Assembly (NCBI RefSeq): GCF_900112495.1 | Contig: NZ_FOMA01000003.1 | Location: 271,510 to 335,509 of the forward strand | Reading direction: 5' to 3' | Origin: Bacillus sp. OV322 | GTDB lineage: Bacteria > Bacillota > Bacilli > Bacillales > DSM-1321 | DNA: 64,000 nucleotides | In this document: one piece after another, positions 53,766-62,504 of the stretch | Position numbering within the stretch: position 1 is the first letter of the stretch | Layout: each line of letters opens with the position of its first letter | Program-made: the position numbers and the translations under genes | Notes under the pieces: model-generated | Told to the model about the DNA's origin: nothing | The model's input: only the letters and a program-made list of their open reading frames with translations | The model's database searches: none

Positions 53766-55085
53766 TTGAAGGAAATGTATCCAAAAAAAGGAAGAGTTAT
53801 TCTTCATGTCGATATGAATAGTTTTTATGCTTCTGTTGAAATGGCTTATGATTCGTCACTTAAGGGAAAACCCCTTGCCATAGCCGGCAATGTGGAAGAG
53901 CGGCGGGGAATTATTGTCACCTGCAGCTATGAAGCGAGAAAATTTGGCGTAAAGACAACAATGCCCATTTGGGAAGCCAAGAAGCTTTGTCCTCAGCTCA
54001 TTCTTCAAAAGCCTAATTTTGAACGGTACCGGAAAGCGTCACTCGCAATATTTGATATTCTAAGGCAATACACAGAACAGGTTGAGCCGGTATCCATTGA
54101 TGAGGGATATCTGGATATAACCGAATGTGCACCGCTAGGCTCACCGCTTGAAATTGCCCGCAGTATTCAGCAGCGTATATTAGAAACAATGGACCTGCCC
54201 TGTTCGATCGGTATTGCCCCAAATAAATTCCTTGCCAAAACAGCTTCAGATATGAAAAAGCCAATGGGCATTACCATATTGCGCAAACGGGATGTTCCGG
54301 CTAAGCTTTGGCCGCTTGAAGTTGGCGAAATGCATGGAATCGGAAAAAAAACAGCGGAAAAGCTTCATTCGATAAATATCATGACAATTGGAGATCTGGC
54401 AAAGGCCCAGGAGTTCTCTGTTAAGAATCTGCTGGGGATAAATGGAGTGCGTTTAAAGGAACGTGCAAACGGCAATGACGGGCGTCTGGTTGATCCAGAA
54501 TCCATACATGACCATAAAAGCGTCGGCAATTCAACCACACTGCCAAAAAATACATCCAGCGAAAAAGAGCTGGTTGCCATTCTTGGCAAGTTATCTGAAA
54601 AAGTGGCAATACGGCTCAAAAACAAAGGGCTCGTCGGCCAAAAAATTGGAGTGACCATCCGTTACGGAAACCTTAAAACGATTACTAGAAGCAAGCTCAC
54701 TCCAAATCCTGTATGGTTAAAGGAGGATATTCATGCTCTTTGTGCGGATCTCTTCAGAAAGAATTGGGACGGAGAGAAGGTAAGGCTGCTTGGTGTAACT
54801 GCATTTGAAGTGAAAGAAAAAGAAACCGCCTCTTTGCAGCTTGATCTTTTTTCCTTTGAAAACGAAGCTAAAAAAGAGCCCTTGTACAAGGCAATGGAAC
54901 AGCTGCAGACTAAATTCGGGAAAAGCATCATAAAAAGGGGAGTCGGCACAGCTCCTGACCCAAAGACCGCGGCTATTGGCACAGAAACAAGCTTTAACAA
55001 AGATTTATTTGACAATTTTGCTCTTAAAGACACAAACACTAAGGATGTTAAAATAGATAAAAAGCAAAAATGGGATCAAGACTGA
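53766..55085 (+). CDS. dinB: Y-family DNA polymerase IV (PolY1/DinB)
   Basis: 439-residue translesion polymerase. Catalytic carboxylates in ILHVDMNSFYASVE (about residues 13-26) and PVSIDEGYLDIT (about 106-117); helix-hairpin-helix MHGIGKKTAEKLHSINI in the thumb; little finger domain to about residue 350; beta-clamp motif LQLDLFSF near 360; a C-terminal extension rich in Lys/Asp. Orthologue of B. subtilis YqjH by place and sequence. TTG 53766 is closest to the family start MKEMYPK; GTG 53745 is an alternative with AAAGGA six bases before it. Confidence 0.95.
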   Translation: MKEMYPKKGRVILHVDMNSFYASVEMAYDSSLKGKPLAIAGNVEERRGIIVTCSYEARKFGVKTTMPIWEAKKLCPQLILQKPNFERYRKASLAIFDILRQYTEQVEPVSIDEGYLDITECAPLGSPLEIARSIQQRILETMDLPCSIGIAPNKFLAKTASDMKKPMGITILRKRDVPAKLWPLEVGEMHGIGKKTAEKLHSINIMTIGDLAKAQEFSVKNLLGINGVRLKERANGNDGRLVDPESIHDHKSVGNSTTLPKNTSSEKELVAILGKLSEKVAIRLKNKGLVGQKIGVTIRYGNLKTITRSKLTPNPVWLKEDIHALCADLFRKNWDGEKVRLLGVTAFEVKEKETASLQLDLFSFENEAKKEPLYKAMEQLQTKFGKSIIKRGVGTAPDPKTAAIGTETSFNKDLFDNFALKDTNTKDVKIDKKQKWDQD

Positions 55086-55099
55086 CGATAAGTGAAGAC

Positions 55100-55189
55100 G
55101 GCTCTCTTGCTGTTTTTTAATGTGTTCTTGAGGCGAATCCATTGTAACATCAGCCCTGTTCCATGTCAGCAATGTTTACGAAAATAGAC
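55100..55189 (+). repeat. MITE-like element, copy 5 (90 bp, degenerate)
   Basis: GGCTCTCTTGCTGTTTTTT at the left and CAGCAATGTTTACGAAAATAGAC at the right, here in two parts CAGCAATG and TTTACGAAAATAGAC, match the ends of the better copies; the middle is deleted. Confidence 0.55.
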
Positions 55190-55194
55190 ATAAA

Positions 55195-55239
55195 GAAAAA
55201 CACACAGCTGGCCATATATTAGGCCTCTATGTGTTTTTT
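55195..55239. terminator. Bidirectional terminator between dinB and SET gene
   Basis: AAAAACACA pairs with TGTGTTTTT, with an inner GGCC/GGCC stem; lies between convergent genes. Confidence 0.8.
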
Positions 55240-55247
55240 ATTGGAGC

Positions 55248-55634
55248 TTATTTTTCTTCTTCTTTATTAAACCATAGTGGTTCATTGTCATCCACATCAC
55301 CGTTATAGTTAATAAGAATTTCCTCTCCTGCTTTTATATCCTTATATGCATAAAAATCAAAGGTGTGGTTTTTAAAGTTGATATCATACGTGGCATTCGG
55401 TTCGTATGAATGGTTAAATAGCATGCCATATCCCAGCAGGATTGCTGTATGGTTCACGCCGTATTCAAAAGCATAATCATCAAGCAGCGTTTTTTCGATG
55501 TGAACATGCTGCTCATTAGGATAAGATATAACCGGTGCTTCGTGAATCAGTTCACCTTTTGCTATATCGGTTTTTGCAAACACGCCTCTATTGAATTCTC
55601 CGTCGCTGAGCGGAGATGTTTTAATTTCTATCAT
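55248..55634 (-). CDS. SET-domain protein
   Basis: 128-residue stand-alone SET domain. Core motifs GVFAKTDIAKGELIHEAP (about residues 17-34), the pseudoknot motif LFNHSYEPNATYDI (about 72-85) and KAGEEILINYNG (about 100-111). SET domains are lysine methyltransferases using SAM; bacterial substrates are mostly unknown. No pre- or post-SET zinc clusters. ATG preceded on its strand by AGGTGAGCTC. Convergent with dinB. Confidence 0.9.
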   Translation of the reverse strand: MIEIKTSPLSDGEFNRGVFAKTDIAKGELIHEAPVISYPNEQHVHIEKTLLDDYAFEYGVNHTAILLGYGMLFNHSYEPNATYDINFKNHTFDFYAYKDIKAGEEILINYNGDVDDNEPLWFNKEEEK

Positions 55635-56039
55635 GAGCTCACCTGCAATCTTTTCTTTTAAGTGTCTTACCTTTCTAATAGTGAAGGTTTATGTCTAAGA
55701 AAGCAACTGTTTTTAGCAGCTAATTCAGTAAAATTGTGCACTTCCATAGCAAACACAATTGGAGACAGGGACATGAATAACAAATGATTATTTTTTTATT
55801 AGTGTATAGTAGTCAGGCGGGACTGGCAGAGAAATAAAAAAACAGGGTAATATCCCTATATTAAAATAGGCCGGTTGGGATTTTTCTGCAGTAATTTTTT
55901 TATATAAGATTAATAATATGTTTGCTTTCTTTAAAAATGGGGATATGGATAGTAAAAGAATTTTACGGCCACTCACAAGGAAACGGGCAATCATACATAC
56001 AATAGCATGATGGCTTTAAAAAGAGGAGTGATTGTTGTT
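55635..56039 (+). other. AT-rich spacer after the SET gene
   Basis: Nothing gene-like beyond a 68-codon minus-strand frame without a ribosome site. The promoter of the SET gene should lie at its left end. Confidence 0.4.
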
Positions 56040-56201
56040 ATGATCTGGGTTATTATATTTGTATTCTTGCTGTTAATCGGAATCGAGACAGGAATATCAC
56101 ATTGGATTAATTCAGAAGTTAAACAGCACAAACCTCTTCATAAAAGTAAAGAGATTGTGCATGTCATAAAAGAGAAATTTCTTGGAAATAAAGTTTCATA
56201 G
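56040..56201 (+). CDS. Small single-pass membrane protein
   Basis: 53 residues from ATG 56040: hydrophobic helix MIWVIIFVFLLLIGIETG, then a basic, His/Lys-rich cytoplasmic-type tail ending FLGNKVS. GAGGAG lies 12 bases upstream, slightly far; a start at the ATG 56007 would add 11 residues but has no ribosome site. Family not recognised. Followed by a terminator at 56308. Confidence 0.5.
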   Translation: MIWVIIFVFLLLIGIETGISHWINSEVKQHKPLHKSKEIVHVIKEKFLGNKVS

Positions 56202-56284
56202 TCCCGAAGAAAAGGATGCCTACTCTGTAAAATTAAAGATATATAATTACTTATTTCTTTAATTATAGAGTGGGTTTTAATAAA

Positions 56285-56300
56285 ATGTTTAACATTTTAT
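56285..56300 (+). repeat. 16-bp direct repeat, left copy
   Basis: ATGTTTAACATTTTAT, identical to 57437-57452. Here it is the right part of a palindrome AATAAAATGTT-T-AACATTTTATT. The pair brackets the HTH fragment and the HAD gene. Confidence 0.6.
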
Positions 56301-56307
56301 TATTTAG

Positions 56308-56342
56308 AGGTATATCACAAGTCACGTGATATGCCTTTTTAT
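56308..56342 (+). terminator. Terminator after the small membrane protein
   Basis: GGTATATCAC pairs with GTGATATGCC (one G-U) around AAGTCAC, followed by TTTTTATTTT. Confidence 0.8.
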
Positions 56343-56470
56343 TTTAGTTAGACCCCTATATGACCTCATTTACTACCACGAAAATACAGAATAGTTTTTT
56401 ACTTACAGTAACATCGTTAAGGTAAAAATGAATATTATGATAAATTACTTGTATTTAGGGTGATGAATTA

Positions 56471-56530
56471 ATGAAAGATTACACTGTTAAAGGGGTATCA
56501 GAACTCGTAGGAAAACACGAAGAAACGTAA
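56471..56530 (+). pseudogene. Fragment of an excisionase/MerR-type HTH gene
   Basis: ATG with AGGGTGATG upstream codes MKDYTVKGVSELVGKHEET and then stops. The start resembles DNA-binding helix-turn-helix genes of the excisionase type (TVKGVSELVGKHEETVKRW). Bases after the stop read V-K-R-R if one base is added, suggesting a frameshift; nothing further is conserved. Probably a remnant of a mobile element. Confidence 0.4.
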
Positions 56531-56596
56531 AACGGCGGACTTGATTACGTTAAAGTGTTTATATAATTAGAAATTATGGAGGGGGAGGGATAAGGA

Positions 56597-57220
56597 TTGT
56601 TTCAATATGTGATTTTTGACGTGGATGGGACCATATTAGATACAGAAAAAGCTATATTAAAATCTTTACAAAAAGTTTTAAAAGAAGAGGGCAAAGATTA
56701 TCAATTAGAGGATTTAAGATTTGCTTTAGGAATACCAGGAAAAGAAACATTACGAAGACTGAATGTGATGGATGTGGAACGTGTTCACCCAAAGTGGTCA
56801 GAGACTGTACTAGAATTTTCTCACGAGGTAAATGTTTTTTCGGAGTTAGAAAGTGTTATAAAAACTTTATCAGAAAGCCCTGTCAGAACTGGTATTGTGA
56901 CTTCAAAAACCAAGCAAGAGTTAATTGATGAATTTGAACCGTTTGGATTGAGTTCTTTTTTTTCTTACACAATATCTGCAAGTGATACTGAAAAACATAA
57001 GCCGCATCCTGAACCCTTATTAGCCTGTTTAGATGGGTTAAATGCTAATCAAGATGAAACAGTATACATTGGAGATTCTATATATGATATGCAATGTGCA
57101 AAAAGTGCAGGTGTTAAGTTTGCCCTTGCTTTATGGGGGGCTAAAACAAATGAAGGATTTGATTCAGTAGACTTTGTATTAAAGGAACCGAAAGATATTT
57201 TAGATTTAATAAAAATGTGA
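56597..57220 (+). CDS. HAD-superfamily hydrolase, phosphoglycolate phosphatase-like
   Basis: 207-residue HAD phosphatase. Motif I FDVDGTILDTE (residues 7-17), motif II TSKTK (about 101), motif III lysine in EKHKPHPEP (about 136), motif IV YIGDSIYDM (about 155-163). Helical cap between residues 17 and 85, as in the Gph/PgmB group; substrate not predictable. TTG start after GGAGGGGGAGGGATAAGG. Clearly lower GC than zwf and rnz nearby. B. subtilis has gndZ (yqjI) at this place instead. Confidence 0.88.
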   Translation: MFQYVIFDVDGTILDTEKAILKSLQKVLKEEGKDYQLEDLRFALGIPGKETLRRLNVMDVERVHPKWSETVLEFSHEVNVFSELESVIKTLSESPVRTGIVTSKTKQELIDEFEPFGLSSFFSYTISASDTEKHKPHPEPLLACLDGLNANQDETVYIGDSIYDMQCAKSAGVKFALALWGAKTNEGFDSVDFVLKEPKDILDLIKM

Positions 57221-57377
57221 AAGCTAAATGGCTTGTTTGTGCAAAACAAATGCAATCAATTGCACAGCACTTAAGAAAAAAATCTGTGATGAATTGTTCT
57301 TAAACTATAGGGTGCTTTTGTGCAACAACACGAAAAATTTGTTGTAGTTGTAAATGAGGTTGTATGTAGTCCGAAAA

Positions 57378-57422
57378 AAAGGATAGATAATACAGATTAT
57401 AGTCTGTTTATATCTATCCTTT
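57378..57422 (-). terminator. Terminator facing zwf
   Basis: AAAGGATAGATA pairs perfectly with TATCTATCCTTT, inner ACAGA/TCTGT. The T run is on the minus strand, so it serves zwf. Confidence 0.8.
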
Positions 57423-57436
57423 ACTTTTGTATTAAG

Positions 57437-57452
57437 ATGTTTAACATTTTAT
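57437..57452 (+). repeat. 16-bp direct repeat, right copy
   Basis: ATGTTTAACATTTTAT, identical to 56285-56300. Confidence 0.6.
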
Positions 57453-57540
57453 ATTATTCTTTGACTTAACACGTGTTTTTAGTAGTTACTTTATACTTCA
57501 ATAAAAGCGCATGGCATCCTTTTTCACTGCTGAAAGCTGA

Positions 57541-59034
57541 TCAGCCGCCAGATTCCAGCTTTTCGATGGGCCACCAAAAATGCCCGTCTTTTTTCAGCAA
57601 TTCATTTGCGCACTCCGGCCCTTTTGAACCCGAAGGATAATTCGGGAAAGATGAATCCTTTTCGGTTTCCCAGGCTTCAGAAATGCTATCGACGAATTTC
57701 CAGGAAAGAGCAACCTCATCCCAATGTGTAAAGTTCGTGGCATCGCCTCTCATACTGTCGAACAATAGCTTTTCATATGCCTCGGGCGTATTGATTCTGT
57801 CAATGCTGTTATTGGATGCGGCTAAAGTTATTGGAGTTGTTTCAATATCTTTTCCGGACTTTTTGGCATTCAGGTGAAGGGTGATTCCTTCATCTGGCTG
57901 GATATGAATAACAAGGAGGTTAGGATTAAGCACCTGTTCTGCCCCGTAATATAAATTCATAGGAATGTCCTTGAATTGAACGACAATGGCAGTGGATTTC
58001 GCTTCAAGCCTCTTCCCTGTACGGATGTAAAATGGCACGCCAGCCCAGCGGAAATTATCAATTAAAAGTTTGCCGGCTACAAATGTTTCTGTATTGGAAA
58101 CAGGATTTACATTTTGCTCATCACGATATGCTGGCAGTTCCTTGCCACCGGCAGAACCTGATCCATACTGTCCCCGGACAAAATAATTCTTCACATCATC
58201 TTTTGCCACCGGGCGCAGAGAACGAAGCGCTCGCACCTTTTCACTCCGCACTTCATCATCCGTTAAACGGATAGGGGGCTCCATGGCAAGGAGGGCTACC
58301 ATTTGAAGCAAATGATTTTGCACCATATCCCGGAGGGCACCGCTGTTTTCATAATACCGGCCGCGCTCTTCCACACCTAGTGTTTCACTTGAGGTGACCT
58401 GGATATTCGAGATATACCGGCTATTCCATAGCGGCTCAAAAATGGCATTTGAAAATCGGATCACTTCAATATTCTGTACCATTTCTTTGCCGAGGTAATG
58501 GTCGATCCGGTAAATTTCCTCCTCGGAAAAGGCACTGCGGATTTTTTCGTTGAGTTCTTTTGCAGACTCGAAGCTGTGGCCGAACGGCTTTTCAATCACT
58601 AATCGTTTATACCCTGCTGTGTGTGTGAGCCCTTGTGCTTTTATCTGTTCTGCAATCGTCCCGAAAAACTCCGGTGCCATTGCCAGGTAAAAAATACGAT
58701 TCCCCAAAAGCCCATACTGGGCATCTAGCTTCCCGGCAATATCCTTTAATTGAATATAAGATTCAGAGCTTGTTACATCATGTGAGTGATAATAAAAATG
58801 TGAAGCAAATTCTTCTGCATGATCCTGACTGCCAGCAAAGTTTGCCAAAGATTCCTTGACGTTTTCCTGAAATTGTTCATTAGTCAAAGTTCTTCTTGCT
58901 ACGCCGACAACTGCAAACTTATTTAAGTTTCCTTTTTGAAATAAGCGGTATATCGATGGAAACAGTTTTCGCTTTGCGAGATCTCCAGTTGCTCCAAAAA
59001 TCATAATCAATCCGGATGGTTTATCATTTTCCAT
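57541..59034 (-). CDS. zwf: Glucose-6-phosphate 1-dehydrogenase
   Basis: 497-residue NADP enzyme opening the pentose phosphate path. Nucleotide loop IFGATGDLAKRKLFPSIYRL at about residues 13-32, substrate Lys in RLVIEKPFGHSFESA (about 149-163), catalytic histidine in YRIDHYLGKEMVQNI (about 178-192). Full length. Encoded on the minus strand, divergent from rnz. The companion 6-phosphogluconate dehydrogenase gene often found next to it is absent. Confidence 0.97.
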   Translation of the reverse strand: MENDKPSGLIMIFGATGDLAKRKLFPSIYRLFQKGNLNKFAVVGVARRTLTNEQFQENVKESLANFAGSQDHAEEFASHFYYHSHDVTSSESYIQLKDIAGKLDAQYGLLGNRIFYLAMAPEFFGTIAEQIKAQGLTHTAGYKRLVIEKPFGHSFESAKELNEKIRSAFSEEEIYRIDHYLGKEMVQNIEVIRFSNAIFEPLWNSRYISNIQVTSSETLGVEERGRYYENSGALRDMVQNHLLQMVALLAMEPPIRLTDDEVRSEKVRALRSLRPVAKDDVKNYFVRGQYGSGSAGGKELPAYRDEQNVNPVSNTETFVAGKLLIDNFRWAGVPFYIRTGKRLEAKSTAIVVQFKDIPMNLYYGAEQVLNPNLLVIHIQPDEGITLHLNAKKSGKDIETTPITLAASNNSIDRINTPEAYEKLLFDSMRGDATNFTHWDEVALSWKFVDSISEAWETEKDSSFPNYPSGSKGPECANELLKKDGHFWWPIEKLESGG

Positions 59035-59283
59035 GAGCAGATTACCTCTTTTCCATATGAAGTTTTTATTTGCATTCTATAATTTGTGATCCTTCCATTT
59101 TAGAGTTTGCGAATCAGGAAATCAAAGAAAGTGCTTTCTTTGGGTAAAATTCAAATTTATCCCTTTAGCGCTGATTTCCCGGAAAATAGATTCGCTGTTC
59201 ACAGTATGCCAGTGCACGGATTTATGCGGGCACCCGATTATGTTATAGTTAAAAAAAGAATTCTCGTTATCGGAGGTATCACT

Positions 59284-60216
59284 GTGGATTTTGTTTTTTT
59301 AGGCACTGGAGCAGGTGTTCCTGCTAAATCCCGAAATGTTTCATCCATTGCCCTTCAGCTTTTAGAGGAACGGGGAACGGTCTGGCTTTTTGACTGCGGG
59401 GAAGCCACTCAGCATCAAATAATGAAGACACCTGTAAAACCCAGGAAAATTGAAAAAATCTTTATCACCCATCTTCATGGTGACCACATATACGGGCTTC
59501 CTGGTTTAATCAGCTCCCGGTCCTTTCAAGGCGGAACTGAAGAACTGGCCGTTTATGGCCCAAAAGGAATTGCAGACTTTATTAAGGTAAGCCTTTCAGT
59601 CAGCGGCACCCATCTGAAATATCCGCTGAAAATTGTTGAAATCGAGCAGGGCGTGATTTATGATGATGGCCAATTTACCGTGACCGCTTTGCCTCTGGAT
59701 CATGGAATATACAGTGTAGGATACCGGATCGAGGAAAGTGACCGGCCAGGAAGCCTTCTTATAGAAAAACTGCTGCAGGATGGGGTGGCGCCTGGTCCTC
59801 ATTTTAAGACGCTGAAAAATGGGGAAATCGTTACGCTTGATGATGGCAGAGTTTTAAATGGTAAGGATTATATCGGCAAGCCGCAAAAGGGAAGAGTTAT
59901 CAGCATACTCGGAGATACTAGAACATGTGAAAATGCCAGGGTGCTTGCAAGTCACGCAGATTATCTTGTCCATGAAGCGACTTTCTCCGCCAGCGAAGCT
60001 GAAATGGCCCATGATTATTTCCACTCGACAACCGCCCAGGCCGCCTGCACGGCAAAGCAGGCTAATGCCAGGCACTTAATTTTAACTCATATCAGTTCAC
60101 GCTATACTGCGGAAGATGTGCTTCTGCTTGCAGAAGAAAGCAGGGAGATATTTCCGGAGACCATCGTTGCGGAAGACACCATGATGGTAAAAATTCCTTT
60201 ATATAACGGCAGCTAG
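59284..60216 (+). CDS. rnz: Ribonuclease Z (tRNase Z)
   Basis: 310-residue metallo-beta-lactamase endonuclease trimming tRNA 3' ends, especially those lacking encoded [17 protein letters not shown] near the start, zinc motif [14 protein letters not shown] (about residues 62-75), [12 protein letters not shown] near 208, [10 protein letters not shown] near 230 and LTHISSRY near 268. GTG 59284 lies seven bases after GGAGG and gives the family start; the longer open frame upstream has no ribosome site. Confidence 0.96.
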   Translation: MDFVFLGTGAGVPAKSRNVSSIALQLLEERGTVWLFDCGEATQHQIMKTPVKPRKIEKIFITHLHGDHIYGLPGLISSRSFQGGTEELAVYGPKGIADFIKVSLSVSGTHLKYPLKIVEIEQGVIYDDGQFTVTALPLDHGIYSVGYRIEESDRPGSLLIEKLLQDGVAPGPHFKTLKNGEIVTLDDGRVLNGKDYIGKPQKGRVISILGDTRTCENARVLASHADYLVHEATFSASEAEMAHDYFHSTTAQAACTAKQANARHLILTHISSRYTAEDVLLLAEESREIFPETIVAEDTMMVKIPLYNGS

Positions 60217-60292
60217 ACAGGAAAACAACCGAAACCATTGCAATCAGGCTAGTATGTTCTGTATCATTAATAGTGCTATATTCTTTTATTAA

Positions 60293-60342
60293 GACTGACT
60301 CGTAAACTTTGCTGCAGGAAACAGGGATCTGATTTTTGCTCC
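60293..60342 (-). repeat. MITE-like element, inverted remnant (copy 6)
   Basis: Read on the minus strand: CTGGAGCAAAAATCAG, CTGTTTCCTGCAGCAAAG and TTTACGAGTCAGTC line up with the right half of copies 1 and 4 (TGGAGCGGAAATCAAC, TTGTTTCATAGCAGCAAAG, TTTACGAAAACAGCC). The left half is not recognisable. Confidence 0.55.
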
Positions 60343-60403
60343 AGTATGCCTGTAATCAGGCAGACATTACATATGTGAAAGATATTTAAAGGGGAAAATG
60401 TAC

Positions 60404-61219
60404 ATGACTGAAGATAAACATTTAAAGCAGAAAGCAATGGAATTTTTATTAAAAACCAGCAGGACCTTCTTTATACCTATCAGCCAGCTGCCGGAAGGCC
60501 TTAAGGAAACGGTTGGTGCTGCTTATTTATGCATGAGGGCGATTGATGAAATTGAAGATCATCCAAACTTACCGAAAGAAACAAAAATACACCTGCTGAA
60601 TTCTGTCGGGAAACTCCTGCAAAATGGTGCATACGAAGATGAATTGACCGCTCTACTTGATCCTCATTCACAGGAGCTCCCTGAAGTTTCTCTGCTTCTT
60701 AAAGAGTGGATCATGCTGATTCCGCAGCCTATCACCGGAAAGGTTCTTGAGGCTACTTCCATTATGGCTCAGGGAATGGCAAAATGGACGGAAAAGGATT
60801 GGCAAATACATACAGAAGAAGAGCTGGATGACTATACCTATTATGTGGCCGGCCTTGTGGGTGTTATGCTTTCGGATATCTGGGAATGGTATGACGGAAC
60901 AGAGTCTGACCGTGAATTGGCCATTGCCTTTGGCCGGGGGCTGCAGACGGTCAATATCCTTAGAAACAGAACGGAAGATGCAGAGCGGGGCGTTAATTTC
61001 TTTCCCGAAGGATGGAACTTTGAAAAGATGCTGTCTTTTACTGAAAAAAATCTATCTCTTGCAGATCGTTATCTTGAAGGAATTGAAACAAAGGTTATAT
61101 TCAATTTCTGCAACATTCCCCTTGCATTGGCAAAAGGAACACTTCAGGCATTAAAAGATGGAAGAGAAAAACTGACACGTAAAGATGTAGCTGATATCGT
61201 AAGCGGTGCAACTGAATAA
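60404..61219 (+). CDS. Squalene/phytoene synthase-family protein
   Basis: 271-residue all-helical isoprenoid synthase-like protein. SRTFFIPISQLPEGLKE at residues 18-34; first Asp motif AYLCMRAIDEIEDHP near residue 50; second motif region LQTVNILRNRTEDAERGVNF near residue 185, where the usual first Asp (NILRD) is Asn. Similar to B. subtilis YisP, shown to release farnesol from FPP rather than join two FPP. Product here is therefore uncertain. ATG 60404 is nine bases after GGGG; ATG 60398 is too close. Confidence 0.8.
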   Translation: MTEDKHLKQKAMEFLLKTSRTFFIPISQLPEGLKETVGAAYLCMRAIDEIEDHPNLPKETKIHLLNSVGKLLQNGAYEDELTALLDPHSQELPEVSLLLKEWIMLIPQPITGKVLEATSIMAQGMAKWTEKDWQIHTEEELDDYTYYVAGLVGVMLSDIWEWYDGTESDRELAIAFGRGLQTVNILRNRTEDAERGVNFFPEGWNFEKMLSFTEKNLSLADRYLEGIETKVIFNFCNIPLALAKGTLQALKDGREKLTRKDVADIVSGATE

Positions 61220-61225
61220 TAAATC

Positions 61226-61254
61226 AGGCTGATTCCTTTTGGGGTCAGCCTTTT
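61226..61254 (+). terminator. Terminator after the synthase-like gene
   Basis: AGGCTGA pairs with TCAGCCT across a 12-base loop, followed by TTTG. Confidence 0.8.
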
Positions 61255-61353
61255 GCGTGCTTACTATTTATCCGGACTGAAGGGCTGACAGATGGCTTGG
61301 AAAAGAAAATAGGAAATAGTTATTAAAAAATTCTAATAATTTAAATAAATTCA

Positions 61354-61383
61354 TTGAAAAGAGGTTTGCTTGGCGATTATAAT
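61354..61383 (+). promoter_or_regulatory. Sigma-A promoter of the TrpX-type operon
   Basis: TTGAAA, 18 bp, TATAAT, about 50 bases before the first gene. No T-box or riboswitch is seen in the short leader. Confidence 0.65.
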
Positions 61384-61433
61384 TTAAACATAACAGCGAA
61401 AAAGAAGAATTTATAACTATTGGGGGAAACGGA

Positions 61434-62426
61434 ATGAAAAAAAGAATGATCTCCGCGGCAGCGGCCTTGTTATGCACGGCAGCATTCTTATCGGGATGCG
61501 GAAGCAGTACAAGCTCAAATGGAAATGAAAGCGGAAAAAAAGAGGAAGTGAAAATCGGGGTCACCCAGATTGTGCAGCATCCATCGTTAGATGAAGCATT
61601 CAAGGGATTCAAACAGGCATTAAAGGATAAAGGGGTAAAAGCTAAATATGATGTGCAAAATGCACAGGGAGACCAAAACAATAACCAGACCATCGCCAAT
61701 AATTTTGCAGGAGATAAAGTAGACCTGATCTTTGCAAACTCTACCCCGAGTGCGCTCGGTGCCCTAAATGCCACAAAGCAGATCCCGATTGTCTTTACTT
61801 CGGTGACAGATCCTGTAGATGCCAAGCTTGTGAAATCCATGGATAAGCCAGGAGGGAATGTTACCGGAACGACGGATACCCATCCTGACGCCATCCCAAA
61901 ATCCATTAAATTCATAGGAGATGAGCTCGGCGCTAAGAAAGTTGGGACCATCTACAATTCCGGAGAACAAAATTCAGCTGTCCAGGTAAAAAAGCTTAAA
62001 GAAGAAGCCGCCAAATCGGGCATCAAGGTTGTTGAATCATCTGTGTCCACCTCTGCTGAAGTCAAGCAGGCGGCTGAATCACTTGCCGGAAAAGTGGATG
62101 CCCTGTACATCATTACAGACAACACTGTCGTATCTGCGCTTGAATCTGTCGTTATGGTCTCAAAAAGCAAGCATCTGCCGCTATTCGTAGGAGAATTGGA
62201 TTCTGTAAAACGCGGTGGCTTTGCTGCCTACGGATTCAGCTATTATGACATTGGATATGAAGCAGGCATTAAGGCTTCGGAAATCTTGAAGGACGGAAAA
62301 AAACCTGCGGACATACCTGTTGACTATCCTCAGAAATTGAAACTCGTAATCAATGAAAAGGCAGCGGGAGATATGGGAGTTACAATTAAGGATAGCTGGA
62401 AGAAAGAGGCCGAAATCATTAAATAA
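61434..62426 (+). CDS. ABC transporter substrate-binding lipoprotein (TrpX/ABC_sub_bind family)
   Basis: 330-residue lipoprotein: signal peptide with lipobox LSGC (cysteine at residue 22), Ser/Asn/Gly linker, then a periplasmic-binding fold of the ABC_sub_bind (PF04392-like) type: IGVTQIVQHPSLDEAFKG, NSTPSALGALNATKQIPIVF, SVTDPVDAKLV, YIITDNTVVSALESVV. In streptococci this family imports tryptophan (TrpX); the substrate here cannot be told, and no T-box supports tryptophan. Followed by permease and ATPase genes. Confidence 0.9.
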   Translation: MKKRMISAAAALLCTAAFLSGCGSSTSSNGNESGKKEEVKIGVTQIVQHPSLDEAFKGFKQALKDKGVKAKYDVQNAQGDQNNNQTIANNFAGDKVDLIFANSTPSALGALNATKQIPIVFTSVTDPVDAKLVKSMDKPGGNVTGTTDTHPDAIPKSIKFIGDELGAKKVGTIYNSGEQNSAVQVKKLKEEAAKSGIKVVESSVSTSAEVKQAAESLAGKVDALYIITDNTVVSALESVVMVSKSKHLPLFVGELDSVKRGGFAAYGFSYYDIGYEAGIKASEILKDGKKPADIPVDYPQKLKLVINEKAAGDMGVTIKDSWKKEAEIIK

Positions 62427-62504
62427 TCCATAGAACACGCCGTAATAATACATTTCTTTCAATATACTGTTTTACTTTGATTTTGCGGCGAAAGGGGAAA
62501 AAAA

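Noticed and set aside
55788-55994. 68-codon minus-strand frame
   Set aside because: AT-rich spacer, no ribosome site, no recognisable features.
61257-61433. T-box leader of the TrpX-like operon
   Set aside because: The leader is too short and lacks the T-box sequence; a plain sigma-A promoter is present.
61268-61951. 227-codon minus-strand frame opposite the TrpX-like gene
   Set aside because: Antisense of a clear lipoprotein gene; composition and lack of start signals argue against it.
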